This document shows, piece by piece, positions 47,074 through 58,098 of a stretch of DNA of 64,000 nucleotides. Numbering within the stretch: the stretch's first letter is position 1; each line of letters opens with the position of its first letter. The notes below the pieces were generated by a model. It was not told the origin of the DNA. It saw only the letters and a program-made list of their open reading frames with translations, and did no database searches. The DNA comes from Closterium sp. Naga37s-1. Lineage: Eukaryota; Streptophyta; Zygnematophyceae; Desmidiales; Closteriaceae. Made by a program: the position numbers and the translations under genes. Location of the stretch: the NCBI GenBank assembly GCA_947471745.1, contig CANJKZ010000820.1:131501-195500 (forward strand), in the 5' to 3' direction.

Positions 47074-47639
47074 GGGCGTGTCTGAAGTGCAAACGTCGAG
47101 TTTCGTCAAATTTCGTCGACGAAACTCATCCGTGGGACCCACGCGTGTTGGTGTCTGAAGTGCAGCCTGACATCCCTCGACGAAACTCGACGTTCGTGCA
47201 CATGTCGAGGGATGTCGAACAGTGATACCGGGCAGCTGTTTGAGTCACTGTAGTCAGCGAGTGTTTCAAAAACAATTCTTCGACACGCCATGTCTGCATA
47301 GCTGTGGCAAAACACACGTGAATAAGAACTAAGACGAGAGCGACACGTGCTAGAGAAATTTCGCTGGCAATGTGACAGTAGAATATCCGGTGCTACCAGC
47401 AACAATCTATGCTAAGCGAAATTCGCGAGATTGCAAACAATTGAGTTACATGAATGATTCTGTTAATTCCACGTCGAATTTTCATGGGCAACTTATAACA
47501 GTGTTCCTATGGCACGTGTGGGTTATTTTTTCGTGTGGGTGTCTGAAGTGAACACAGCTGAAAACGGATGTCGAGTTTCGTCAAGGAACGTCGACGAAAG
47601 TTTCGTCGGCAAACGTCGAAATTCACTTCAGACACGCCC
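47074..47639. mobile_element. Harbinger/Tourist-like MITE with TAA target-site duplication
   Basis: The ends are GGGCGTGTCTGAAGTG (47074-47089) and its exact reverse complement CACTTCAGACACGCCC (47624-47639), flanked on both sides by TAA (47071-47073 and 47640-47642). A 3-bp TAA duplication and GGG-starting terminal repeats are the hallmarks of PIF/Harbinger elements and their Tourist MITEs. The 566-bp interior has no transposase and contains repeated gtcgagtttcgtc/gacgaaactcgac sub-palindromes. Non-autonomous; mobilising transposase not in this window. Confidence 0.8.
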
Positions 47640-47650
47640 TAAGCAGAGCC

Positions 47651-49251
47651 TGTGCCACGGGAGAAATTGCGCGAAGCGCGAACTTCTTTCAAACTCATCG
47701 ACCAAACTCGCACCGCAGGTAGGGCGACCGAACCTCGTCCAAATGGTTCTACCTACATGCGCTTCCACGTTATTTTCATGCTGCGAACGAGTTGATATCG
47801 ACGTCACAGGTGCCATTTGGTTTTACGGCCAGAATTGCGGGATTGCAGCTTGGGTTTCGATCCTTTCAGCAAAGACAAATTTTGCGACGTGTTACGTCAC
47901 CTCAGTCTGGGCGCGCAGACAAGGCTTGTCTTATGCTGTTTTTGTTTGGTCTGGTTTTTTTTACGGTGTAAAACGAACTAAATTCCGTAGGGAGCCAGGC
48001 ACACTTTCAATGCATCAGCCCTAAACACCTTGAAAGTTCCCGTGTTTAGGGTTGATCCCTCCCGAATTCCACCATATTCAAAGCATTAACCCTAAACACC
48101 ATGCTTCCCGTGTTTAGGGTTGATGCCTCCCAAATTGCGTTCCTGCCTCTAGGGGTTTATTTTTTTTTTCAGCCCTTGCTTAGATTCAGAGCTCCGTAGA
48201 TGTTTCAGAAAATCGCGTTTGACACGTGCAAAAAAAAAACATGTAGACAAAAAACCTGACATGCACACGAAACATTTTTGCGCCTTCGTAAACAGACAAA
48301 ATAACCGAATCTTGCAAGGGTTTTTAGTTGATCCCGCATTGTTACTGAAACTATACGCCAAAAGCGCAGCATTGTCGCTTCTGGCGCACTGTTACTACCC
48401 AGTTTTCGACCACAGCGCAGAGTTAGTGAGATTTCTACGCAGTAAAGTTTTCATTGGTCACAATGTAGACGGACCAACAACTCCGCTTGGATTGACGGCC
48501 ATCGAACCGTTTGCACCCGATTTTTGGGCAGACAAAAATATATTACCCTCTCAGATGGCATGCTGTTTAGGGAGCATCAACCCTAAACACCGGGCGGAAG
48601 TGTTTAGGGAGCATAAACCCGAAACATTGGGCGAAAGTGTTTAGGTTTGATGCTCTTTGCGACGGATTATATATATATATTATGGCTGCCATCGAGGGAG
48701 GCATCAACCCTAAACAATATGTGAAAGAGTATCTAGGTTTGATGCTCTCTCTATATGGGCTTGAAAAATGTCAAACACCCGACTGGGCTAAACTGTTTTC
48801 TCTTACACAGTAGGCTTGTCGTTTTCGGATCTTTAATTTAATTAGCGTCGAACTGCGTAGAAATCGCACTAACTCTGCGTTGTAAACGAAAAACGGGCAG
48901 TAACCCTGCCCCATAAGCGATGAAACTGCGCATTTGGCGTGCAGTTTTGAAAACCGTACTTTGTCAACTGAAAACCCATCTTGTAAGGTCACGGCAATGT
49001 AGCCACAATTGCGACCTTGTTTTTTACGAAAACACGAACACCACCTGGCAAACATTTTCCCGCGCGAGACAGTGACAATTAGGAAGACCACCAATTCTTT
49101 CACATTAACTTGGTTGTCAATATCGCGTAAGCGCGTGTAAATCGATTTATTTGCGAGGGGTTCGGTCGCCCTACCTGCGGTGCGAAGCTGGTCGATGGAG
49201 TTGAAAAAAGTTCGCGCGCCGGCGCGTCGCGCAACTTTGCCCTGTGCCACG
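47651..49251. mobile_element. 1.6-kb imperfect inverted-repeat (foldback-like) element
   Basis: The outermost parts of the arms pair clearly: CGCACCGCAGGTAGGGCGAC occurs at about 47710 on plus and about 49180 on minus. Inner arms also pair, with the plus strand near 48350-48450 and the minus strand near 48940-48840 both encoding AELVRFLRS preceded by similar residues (KLYAKSAALSLL against KLHAKCAVSSLM). The centre (about 48500-48780) holds the hairpins. No recognisable transposase. It may be a foldback element or two head-to-head copies of a decayed element; the family is unknown. Confidence 0.65.
48014..48745. repeat. Hairpins with CCCTAAAC arms (four sites)
   Basis: Inverted repeats of catcaaccctaaacac and gtgtttagggttgatg occur at about 48014-48056, 48083-48131, 48576-48653 (two stems side by side) and 48701-48744. 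Loops are 10-20 bp. CCCTAAA is the plant-type telomere unit, but here it lies inside mirror hairpins rather than a head-to-tail telomere tract. Confidence 0.85.
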
Positions 49252-49804
49252 TCTGCGCGGACCTTCCTAACCTGATCCGATCAGCTTGAGGGACCGCGTC
49301 TTTCGATTCATAGGCTGTTCGTTGGCTTGCTTGGGGAGATCTACAAAAGTGACGCGGCTCGGCTTGGCTGAAAACAGGCAGGCGAGCGGGCAAGCTGAGC
49401 ACTTGGCAACGATCCCGTCCCGCCTCGACCCGACAACGACAATCTGATCGGAGATCTGCTCCATTAGTTAGCTTCGCTCCCATTCACTTTGTTCCCCTCC
49501 AGTGAGGCTGCAGTTGCTTCTGTGTGTTCCTTCCAACAACCACAACTACAACTGATCCCCCTCTCATCCTCCCGCCCTCGCTCATTCCGTTATATACCTG
49601 TGACTGAAGGGTGATGGCAGCATAATAACGAAGCTCCTCAGACGACCAGAAGTGATAACGCAGATGTTTGGGTCAGCTTCTAGTGCACGTCGTTAGTTGG
49701 CGCTCCAGCGATTCCTGTGAGAACAAAAGTGACTCATTTGGTAATCAAGATAAAACGCTTCAAGAACAGCGCATCGCTCAACAACGTCTCGTTGAGCAAT
49801 CGCC

Positions 49805-50968
49805 ATGAGTTGCAACGGCTGTCGCGTGTTACGAAAAGGCTGCAGCGAGAGCTGCGTGATCCGCCACTGCCTCGCCGGGATCGACGGCGCGGAGGCGCAG
49901 GGCCACGCGACGCTCTTCCTCGCCAAGTTCTACGGCCGCGCGGGCCTAATGGGCTTCATCTCTGGGGTCGAGGAGATCCAACGGCCCGCGCTCTTCCAGT
50001 CGCTGCTCTTCGAGGCATGCGGCCGCACCATCAATCCCGTCTACGGCGCGTCGGGCCTGCTCTGGACGGGCCAGTGGCATTTCTGCGAGGCCGCGGTGGA
50101 CGCCGTGCTTCGCGGGGGGTCGATAAAGCCGATATCTGACACTTCCTCTCCGGCCGTCACTCTCACGACCAATCCCCCTGCTCCCCAGGTCCCCGCTCCC
50201 ACTGTCCGGCCAATCGTAGCCGCTTGTGCGCTCCCTACTCCCACTGTGATGACGTCATCGGGGCCTGTCATGATGGTCGGAAACTCCGCTGCACCTTCGT
50301 CGTTCCCGCCGCCCGTTTTTCCCGCCGGCGCGCCGTTCTTCCCCGGCGCAATGGGCGTCTTGAGGCCACGTGGCGGACTGCCCGCGACGGCCTCCGCGCT
50401 CGCCGCCTTACCAGGCGCTGCAGGCGGCGTGAGTGGGCCGCTCGTAGGCGGTGTCGCGGGGAGCTACCTTCCGCAGCAACTGATGCAACAGCAGCTGCAG
50501 CAGCAACAACAACAGCAGCTGCAGCAGCAACAACAACAGCAGCAGCAGCAGCAGATGGCGCATTTACACAACATGTATGCCGCACCTGGCATCTACCAAC
50601 CCAACGCCGCCGTCTCCGTGCCGGCCGCTGGCGCTTCCGTTCTGTCTGCCGGCCAGCCGATGGTCGCGGCCGGTCAGATGATCTCCTATTGGCCGGCTGT
50701 CCATGGGTCTACCGCCCCCGCGTCCACCTTTCCCAGCGCGGCGCCAGCCGGAGTGATGATGGTTCCAACTCCACCACCGCCAGCGGTTCCTGGGTTTTCC
50801 GTGACTGGCTTTCAGCCAATGACGTTCGGACACGTGGCGGTCCCGCAAAGCCAGCAAGTACAGAGTACTTCGGGACAGATAGCAACTGGTGGTGTTCCAT
50901 CCGCTGCTGCTTACTTACCCCCATCATATCAACAGCAGCAGCTGAGTGCTGCACCGCAGCAGCAGCAA

Positions 50969-51011
<43 letters not shown>

Positions 51012-51643
51012 AGCAGCAGCAGCAACAGCAGCAACAACAGCAACAATCAGAGAGCGAGAAGCAGCAGCGTCTCAGACCATGCACGCCACCTGCTGTTCCA
51101 TCAGCAATGGAGACCCACAAAACCCCAGCCGCACCGACAGCAGCAGCGGGCGGCGCGCGGGCGGCACCAGAGCGCACGGAGAGCCCTGCCAGCTGTCTGT
51201 CTCCCATGGCCAGTGGCGTCAGTGGAAGCAGACTGAGTGGACTGAGCGGGTCCAAGAGCAGCAGAGGCCCCGAGGAGAGCAGTGCACTGCTACTGGCACC
51301 TGTGGCCAGACGACCAAAGCTCATGCATGCCCCAACCTCAGACTCGCCGCAATTCGTCCCGCCGAACCTGCAGCTCCGGACAGACCTGGGAGGAAGCAGC
51401 GCCGCAGGAGTGAGAGCAGGATCGGAATCACTCGACTCGCATGCAACAGTAGAAGCGCCAGATTTCTACCCACCAGCCTCGTTTCCCGCACCAGGTGCTG
51501 CAGCTAACCCGTGGCGGTCTCTTTGCAGATCTGGGATTGAGGAGGGGATGCATCAGCAGCACAGCAGCACTTTCCTGTCTGCGCATGATGGTGTTCACGG
51601 CAAGCAGAGCTCTCCTGGTGAGCTGCTCCAGCTGCTGTCATGA
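49805..51643 (+). CDS. LOB-domain (LBD/AS2-like) transcription factor, class II
   Basis: A single exon of 612 codons, ATG in ccATGAG context. The N-terminal 100 residues form a LOB domain: [17 protein letters not shown] gives the C-x2-C-x6-C-x3-C zinc motif, then [39 protein letters not shown] and [27 protein letters not shown] and the CGRxxNPxYG block match class II LBDs (Arabidopsis LBD37-42 type); the class I leucine-zipper-like end is absent. These proteins are nuclear DNA-binding regulators, with nitrogen and anthocyanin control known for some land-plant members. The rest is disordered, with two Gln tracts (residues about 221-256 and about 379-416) and Ser-rich stretches. This makes it far longer than typical class II members of 200-250 aa. 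Confidence 0.96.
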
Positions 51644-53755
51644 CATCAGTGTGTTCATTGTGTGGCCCAGGCTAAGGGGTCACAGGCAAGGGGATATACG
51701 GTAGAGGCTGACAAGGCTGGAGCTGCCCTGCTAGCATGGTTGATCATCCAGTATAGTGTAGACCTAACAAGTGGTTCTTGGCTGAAGTCTATCAGCTACC
51801 TGTATATTCGTTGTTAGTCCAACTTGTAACTACTGATACATGCTCTAAACGTGGTGATGTAACTGTGACTGGGAGCATGGTCTGGTCTCATACGGTGCGT
51901 CATTCCATATGTGTGTATACTCACATGCTTGTACGGGTATGATGTGGACACGCGAAGCAGCAAAATGTCCACTGTACACAGGAAGGCAAGTACGGTAACA
52001 GTCCTCGTAGAGGACTTACTGCGGTAGTAGCATGCGTCAAGGCACAAGCTCTGTGATTAGCGTGCAAACTCTGTGATTAACTTTGTGGATAGCCCGCGAT
52101 CAGCCCTGTGGTTAGCCCTGTGATTAACCTCGTGATCAATTTTGTGGTAGCCCTGTAGTTAGACCTGTGATTCGCCCTGTGACTAACCCTGTTGTTGGCG
52201 CCGCAGTTACCCCTGTGGTTATCCCTGCGCTTATCCATGAGGTTAGCCCTGTGGTTATCCCTGCGCTTATCCATGTGGTTAGCCCTGTGGTTATCCCTGC
52301 GCTTATCCATGTGGTTAGCCCTGTGGTTATCCCTGCGCTTATCCATGTGGTTAGCCCTGTGGTTATCCCTGCGCTTTTCCCTGTGGTTAGCCCTGTGGTT
52401 ATCCCTGCGCTTTTCCCTGTGGTTAGCCCTGCGATTAGCCCAGCGGATCCCTGTGACTAGCCCTGTGGTTAGCCGTGCGGTTAGCCCTGTGCCTGGCCTA
52501 CGTGGGGGTTGCTGAGGTGGGTCCCATAGGGAGGTGGGTCGCAAAAGGAGGCGGGTTGCAGGGGGAGGAAAACGAAGGAGCAATCCGGGGGGGAGGTGGG
52601 GGGGGGGGGGGGGGGGGGAGTCCTACGCAGGGGGGGGGGAGGGAGCGGGACTGGGGGAAAACATTAAGGATGAGGGGGGGGGGGGGGTGGTGGTTGGGAT
52701 CTTTGGGAGTTAAGGGGGAGAGGGGGGGATACCACACCTGAGAGTTTTACCAGCCTAGATAACCTATCTTATCATATTTCCTATATTCTTCAGCTCTGGC
52801 ATATGTGGCCTTCATCCTCCATCTTCACTTCCAAAAGGATCGTCGTTGGTTGCCCTGCAAGCAGACAAGAGTTGAGCCTGATGTGAAATGATGGGTGTTG
52901 TTCGATTTGGGCACAATGTAGATGATATGATGGTATGATATGACATGACGTTTCTGGGGTTCAGTCTGTGTTTAGTTGTTATTTCCTCACCTTCACATGC
53001 AACGGTGATGTCTTCACCAGCTGGCCGCTCCAATTAGTTCTACTACAGTACTCTTCAGTTCGTTCCAGCGCTTACTCTCCACCCCGCCTCACTGTAATGT
53101 CAACAACACACCCAAAACGCAGCGAGAGAGAGATTGTCACATGAGAGGCGAAGAGAGAGGTTGGCACATGAGAGGCGAAGAGAGAGGTTGGCACATGAGA
53201 GGTTGGCACATGAGAGGCGACGAAAACATTGCAAGGTCCTTGAAGCATGTGGAAGGGTAAGGATGAAGCTCATGGATCCTTACAAAAAACAATCAGCCAC
53301 AGTGGAATTGTGTTGCTGGGTAGAGAAAAAAATGGGCACGGAAGGCAAAGGACTGCGAGACATGGACAGGAACTGTGGGGTTGGAAGGGGTATTGGTGCG
53401 GAAGAGAAAAGGTTGGGTACAGAAACTCACCACTAGAAAAAGCCTCAAAGCACGTGCTATTCTTGTGCACCCTCGTGCTCCAATGCTGCTACCAAAATGT
53501 TACTCTAGCCACACCTGAAGCAGAAAACGTGAGGGGAAAAGGCATGTGAACAAAGAGGAGAGGAAGAGCCGAGCAATAAGGCATCTGAAGATAGAAGAGC
53601 GAAGGTAAGGAGAGGAGATTGACAAAAAGGTGAGAGTGAAGCATAACGTGCAGCGATGTGTAGAGGATCAAAGGAGCAGGCCACCTTGAATACGAGGAAA
53701 GAGGATTTGTCAGAGACGACTCACCACATCTCAAATCTTCAACCTCATATCCGTT
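51644..53755. repeat. Gene-free stretch with 36-bp minisatellite, poly-G and 27-bp repeat
   Basis: 52190-52440 holds about six units of gtggttagccctgtggttat plus ccctgcgcttatccat (36 bp). 52080-52190 and 52440-52500 contain degenerate ccctgtggttag motifs. 52585-52700 has runs of 10-20 G. 53138-53220 has three units of cacatgagaggcgaagagag plus aggttgg (27 bp). No gene supported. Confidence 0.75.
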
Positions 53756-53783
53756 CATGTACCTCTGCTTCGCTCATCGCTCT

Positions 53784-53915
53784 GGTCGGGCGCAAGGGCG
53801 GGCGCAAGGGCGGGCGCATGGGTGGGTGCATGGGTGGGCGCATGGGTGGGCGCATAGGTGGGCGCATGGTTGGTCGCATGGGTGGGTGCATGGGTGGGCG
53901 CATGGGCGGGCGCAT
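53784..53915. repeat. 12-bp array (GGGCGCATGGGT), left block
   Basis: About 11 units of gggcgcatgggt with variants. The same unit in the same orientation reappears at 57555-58076 on the far side of the 27-bp array. Confidence 0.9.
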
Positions 53916-56900
53916 GGCGCCCGCCTCACATCACAGAGGAGTGGCACCCGCCTCACATCACAGAGGAGTGGCGCCCGCCTCACATCACAGAGGAGTGGCG
54001 CCCGCCTCACATCACAGAGGAGTGGCGCCCGCCTCACACCACAGAGGAGTGGCGCCCGCCTCACACCACAGAGGAGTGGCGCCCGCCTCACACCACAGAG
54101 GAGTGGCGCCCGCCTCACACCACAGAGGAGTGGCGCCCGCCTCACACCACAGAGGAGTGGCGCCCGCCTCACATCACAGAGGAGTGGCGCCCGCCTCACA
54201 CCACAGAGGAGTGGCGCCCGCCTCACATCACAGAGGAGTGGCGCCCGCCTCACACCACAGAGGAGTGGCGCCCGCCTCACAACACAGAGGAGTGGCGCCC
54301 GCCTCACATCACAGAGGAGTGGCGCCCGCCTCACACCACAGAGGAGTGGCGCCCGCCTCACACCACAGAGGAGTGGCGCCCGCCTCACATCACAGAGGAG
54401 TGGCGCCCGCCTCACATCACAGAGGAGTGGCGCCCGCCTCACATCACAGAGGAGTGGCGCCCGCCTCACATCACAGAGGAGTGGCGCCCGCCTCACATCA
54501 CAGAGGAGTGGCGCCCGCCTCACACCACAGAGGAGTGGCGCCCGCCTCACATCACAGAGGAGTGGCGCCCGCCTCACATCACAGAGGAGTGGCGCCCGCC
54601 TCACACCACAGAGGAGTGGCGCCCGCCTCACATCACAGAGGAGTGGCGCCCGCCTCACATCACAGAGGAGTGGCGCCCGCCTCACATCACAGAGGAGTGG
54701 AGCCCGCCTCACATCACAGAGGAGTGGCGCCCGCCTCACATCACAGAGGAGTGGCGCCCGCCTCACACCACAGAGGAGTGGCGCCCGCCTCACATCACAG
54801 AGGAGTGGCGCCCGCCTCACACCACAGAGGAGTGGCGCCCGCCTCACATCACAGAGGAGTGGCGCCCGCCTCACATCACAGAGGAGTGGCGCCCGCCTCA
54901 CATCACAGAGGAGTGGCGCCCGCCTCACACCACAGAGGAGTGGCGCCCGCCTCACACCACAGAGGAGTGGCGCCCGCCTCACACCACAGAGGAGTGGCGC
55001 CCGCCTCACACCACAGAGGAGTGGCGCCCGCCTCACACCACAGAGGAGTGGCGCCCGCCTCACACCACAGAGGAGTGGCGCCCGCCTCACATCACAGAGG
55101 AGTGGCGCCCGCCTCACATCACAGAGGAGTGGCGCCCGCCTCACACCACAGAAGAGTGGCGCCCGCCTCACACCACAGAGGAGTGGCGCCCGCCTCACAT
55201 CACAGAGGAGTGGCGCCCGCCTCACACCACAGAGGAGTGGCGCCCGCCTCACACCACAGAGGAGTGGCGCCCGCCTCACACCACAGAGGAGTGGCGCCCG
55301 CCTCACATCACAGAGGAGTGGCGCCCGCCTCACACCACAGAGGAGTGGCGCCCGCCTCACATCACAGAGGAGTGGCGCCCGCCTCACATCACAGAGGAGT
55401 GGCGCCCGCCTCACACCACAGAGGAGAGGCGCCCGCCTCACATCTCAGAGGAGTGGCGCCCGCCTCACTCCACAGAGGAGAGGCGCCCGCCTCACATCTC
55501 AGAGGAGTGGCGCCCGCCTCACACCACAGAGGAGTGGCGCCCGCCTCACATCACAGAGGAGTGGCGCCCGCCTCACACCACAGAGGAGTGGCGCCCGCCT
55601 CACACCACAGAGGAGTGGCGCCCGCCTCACACCACAGAGGAGTGGCGCCCGCCTCACACCACAGAGGAGTGGCGCCCGCCTCACATCACAGAGGAGTGGC
55701 GCCCGCCTCACATCACAGAGGAGTGGCGCCCGCCTCACATCACAGAGGAGTGGCGCCCGCCTCACATCACAGAGGAGTGGCGCCCGCCTCACATCACAGA
55801 GGAGTGGCGCCCGCCTCACATCACAGAGGAGTGGCGCCCGCCTCACATCACAGAGGAGTGGCGCCCGCCTCACATCACAGAGGAGTGGCGCCCGCCTCAC
55901 ATCACAGAGGAGTGGCGCCCGCCTCACACCACAGAGGAGTGGCGCCCGCCTCACATCACAGAGGAGTGGCGCCCGCCTCACATCACAGAGGAGTGGCGCC
56001 CGCCTCACACCACAGAGGAGTGGCGCCCGCCTCACATCACAGAGGAGTGGCGCCCGCCTCACATCACAGAGGAGTGGCGCCCGCCTCACATCACAGAGGA
56101 GTGGAGCCCGCCTCACATCACAGAGGAGTGGCGCCCGCCTCACATCACAGAGGAGTGGCGCCCGCCTCACACCACAGAGGAGTGGCGCCCGCCTCACTCC
56201 ACAGAGGAGTGGCGCCCGCCTCACATCTCAGAGGAGTGGCGCCCTCCTCACACCACAGAGGAGTGGCGCCCGCCTCACACCACAGAGGAGTGGCGCCCGC
56301 CTCACACCACAGAGGAGTGGCGCCCGCCTCACATCACAGAGGAGTGGCGCCCGCCTCACATCACAGAGGAGTGGAGCCCTCCTCACATCACTGAGGAGTG
56401 GCGCCCGCCTCACACCACAGAGGAGTGGCGCCCGCCTCACACCACAGAGGAGTGGCGCCCGCCTCACTCCACAGAGGAGTGGCGCCCGCCTCACATCTCA
56501 GAGGAGTGGCGCCCGCCTCACACCACAGAGGAGTGGAGCCCGCCTCACATCACAGAGGAGTGGCGCCCGCCTCACACCACAGAGGAGTGGCGCCCGCCTC
56601 ACATCACAGAGGAGTGGCGCCCGCCTCACATCACAGAGGAGTGGCGCCCGCCTCACATCACAGAGGAGTGGCGCCCTCCTCACACCACAGAGGAGTGGCG
56701 CCCGCCTCACATCTCAGAGGAGTGGCGCCCGCCTCACACCACAGAGGAGTGGTGCCCGCCTCACATCACAGAGGAGTGGCGCCCGCCTCACATCACAGAG
56801 GAGTGGCGCCCGCCTCACATCACAGAGGAGTGGCGCCCGCCTCACATCTCAGAGGAGTGGAGCCCTCCTCACACCACAGAGGAGTGGCGCCCGCCTCACA

Positions 56901-57186
56901 TCACAGAGGAGTGGCGCCCGCCTCACACCACAGAGGAGTGGCGCCCGCCTCACATCACAGAGGAGTGGCGCCCGCCTCACACCACAGAGGAGTGGCGCCC
57001 GCCTCACATCACAGAGGAGTGGCGCCCGCCTCACACCACAGAGGAGTGGCGCCCGCCTCACATCACAGAGGAGTGGCGCCCGCCTCACATCACAGAGGAG
57101 TGGCGCCCGCCTCACATCACAGAGGAGTGGCGCCCGCCTCACATCACAGAGGAGTGGCGCCCGCCTCACATCACAGAGGAGTGGAG
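53916..57186. repeat. 3.3-kb satellite of a 27-bp unit, about 120 copies
   Basis: The unit is gaggagtggcgcccgcctca followed by catcaca or caccaca. Almost all differences fall at one T/C site; rarer variants are agcccgcc, ccctcctc, catctcag and cactccac. Since 27 is a multiple of three and contains no stop, several frames on both strands stay open for hundreds of codons (for example VAPASHHRG repeated). I treat these as artefacts of the repeat, not genes. Confidence 0.97.
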
Positions 57187-57554
57187 GGCTGGATGGCCCT
57201 TAGGATGAGGAAGCGTGGGGAGTGGAGGAAGCGAGGTGGGAGAGGAGGGCTGGATGGCCCTTAGGAGGTGGAAGCGAGGGGAATGGAGGAAGCGAGGGGG
57301 GAGAGGAGGGCTGGATGGCCCTTAGGAGGAGGAAGCGAGGGGAGTAGAGGAAGCGAGGCGGGAGAAGAGGGCTGAATGGCCCTTAGGAGGAGGAAGCGTG
57401 GGGAGTGGAGGAAGCGAGGTGGGAGAGGAGGGCTGGATGGCCCTTGGGAGGAGGAAGCGAGGGGAGTGGAGGAAGCGAGATGGGAGAGGAGGGCTGGATG
57501 GTCCTTAAAAGGACGAAGCGTGGGGAGTGGAGGAAGCGAGTGGGGGAGGAGGGC
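57187..57554. repeat. 60-bp tandem repeat, about 6 units
   Basis: Units begin gagggctggatggcccttag and continue with gaggaagcgaggggagtgga. They separate the 27-bp array from the right 12-bp block. Confidence 0.93.
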
Positions 57555-58076
57555 TGGGTGGGCGCATGGGTGAGCGCATGGGTGGGCGCATGGTGGGCGA
57601 GCGCATGGGTGGGCGCATGGGTGGGCGCATGGTGGGCGAGCGCATGGGTGGGCGCATGGGTGGGCGCATGGGTGGTCGCATGGGTGGCCGCATGGGTGGG
57701 CGCATGGGTGGGTGCATGGGTGGTCGCATGGGTGGCCGCATGGGTGGGCGCATGGGTGGGCGCATGGGTGGCCGCATGGGTGGGCGCATGGGTGGCCGCA
57801 TGGGTGGCCGCATGGGTGGGCGCATGGGTGGGCGCATGGTGGGCCGGCGCATGGGTGGACGCATGGGTGGGCGCATGGGTGGTCGCATGGGTGGCCGCAT
57901 GGGTGGCCGCATGGGTGGGCGCATGGGTGGGCGCATGGGTGGGCGCAAGGGTGGTCGCATGGGCGGGCGCATGGTCGGGCGCATGGGCGGGCGCATGGGC
58001 GGGCGCATGGTCGGGCGCATGGTCGGGCGCATGGTCGGGCGCATGGTCGGGCGCATGGTCGGGCGCATGGTCGGGC
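57555..58076. repeat. 12-bp array (GGGCGCATGGGT), right block, about 43 units
   Basis: Tandem gggcgcatgggt with variant third letters (ggtcgcat, ggccgcat), ending in a homogeneous run of atggtcgggcgc. It corresponds to the left block at 53784-53915. Confidence 0.95.
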
Positions 58077-58098
58077 GACAACAGTTATAGATAAAAAG

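Larger units (their letters stand above)
45374..49804. other. AT-richer, gene-poor island
   Basis: Composition shifts to AT-richer than the flanking genes. No complete gene was found. 45374-47060 shows no recognisable coding. 47074-49251 holds the MITE and inverted-repeat element listed separately. 49260-49804 is the upstream region of the LBD gene, with a TATA-like ttatatacct at about 49589. Confidence 0.6.

Noticed and set aside
48014-48745. Interstitial telomere
   Set aside because: CCCTAAA occurs singly within hairpin arms, never as a head-to-tail tract.
53656-57264. Very long open frames (up to 1148 codons) made of repeats such as VAPASHHRG
   Set aside because: Several frames on both strands are open because the 27-bp unit has no stop and is a multiple of three. 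The main T/C variant happens to be silent in the VAPASHHRG frame, but that frame is broken by a stop and there is no signal peptide or conserved start.
53784-58076. CRISPR-like or centromeric array
   Set aside because: Repeats are directly tandem without unique spacers, so not CRISPR. Unit sizes of 12-60 bp and the short overall length give no evidence for a centromere.
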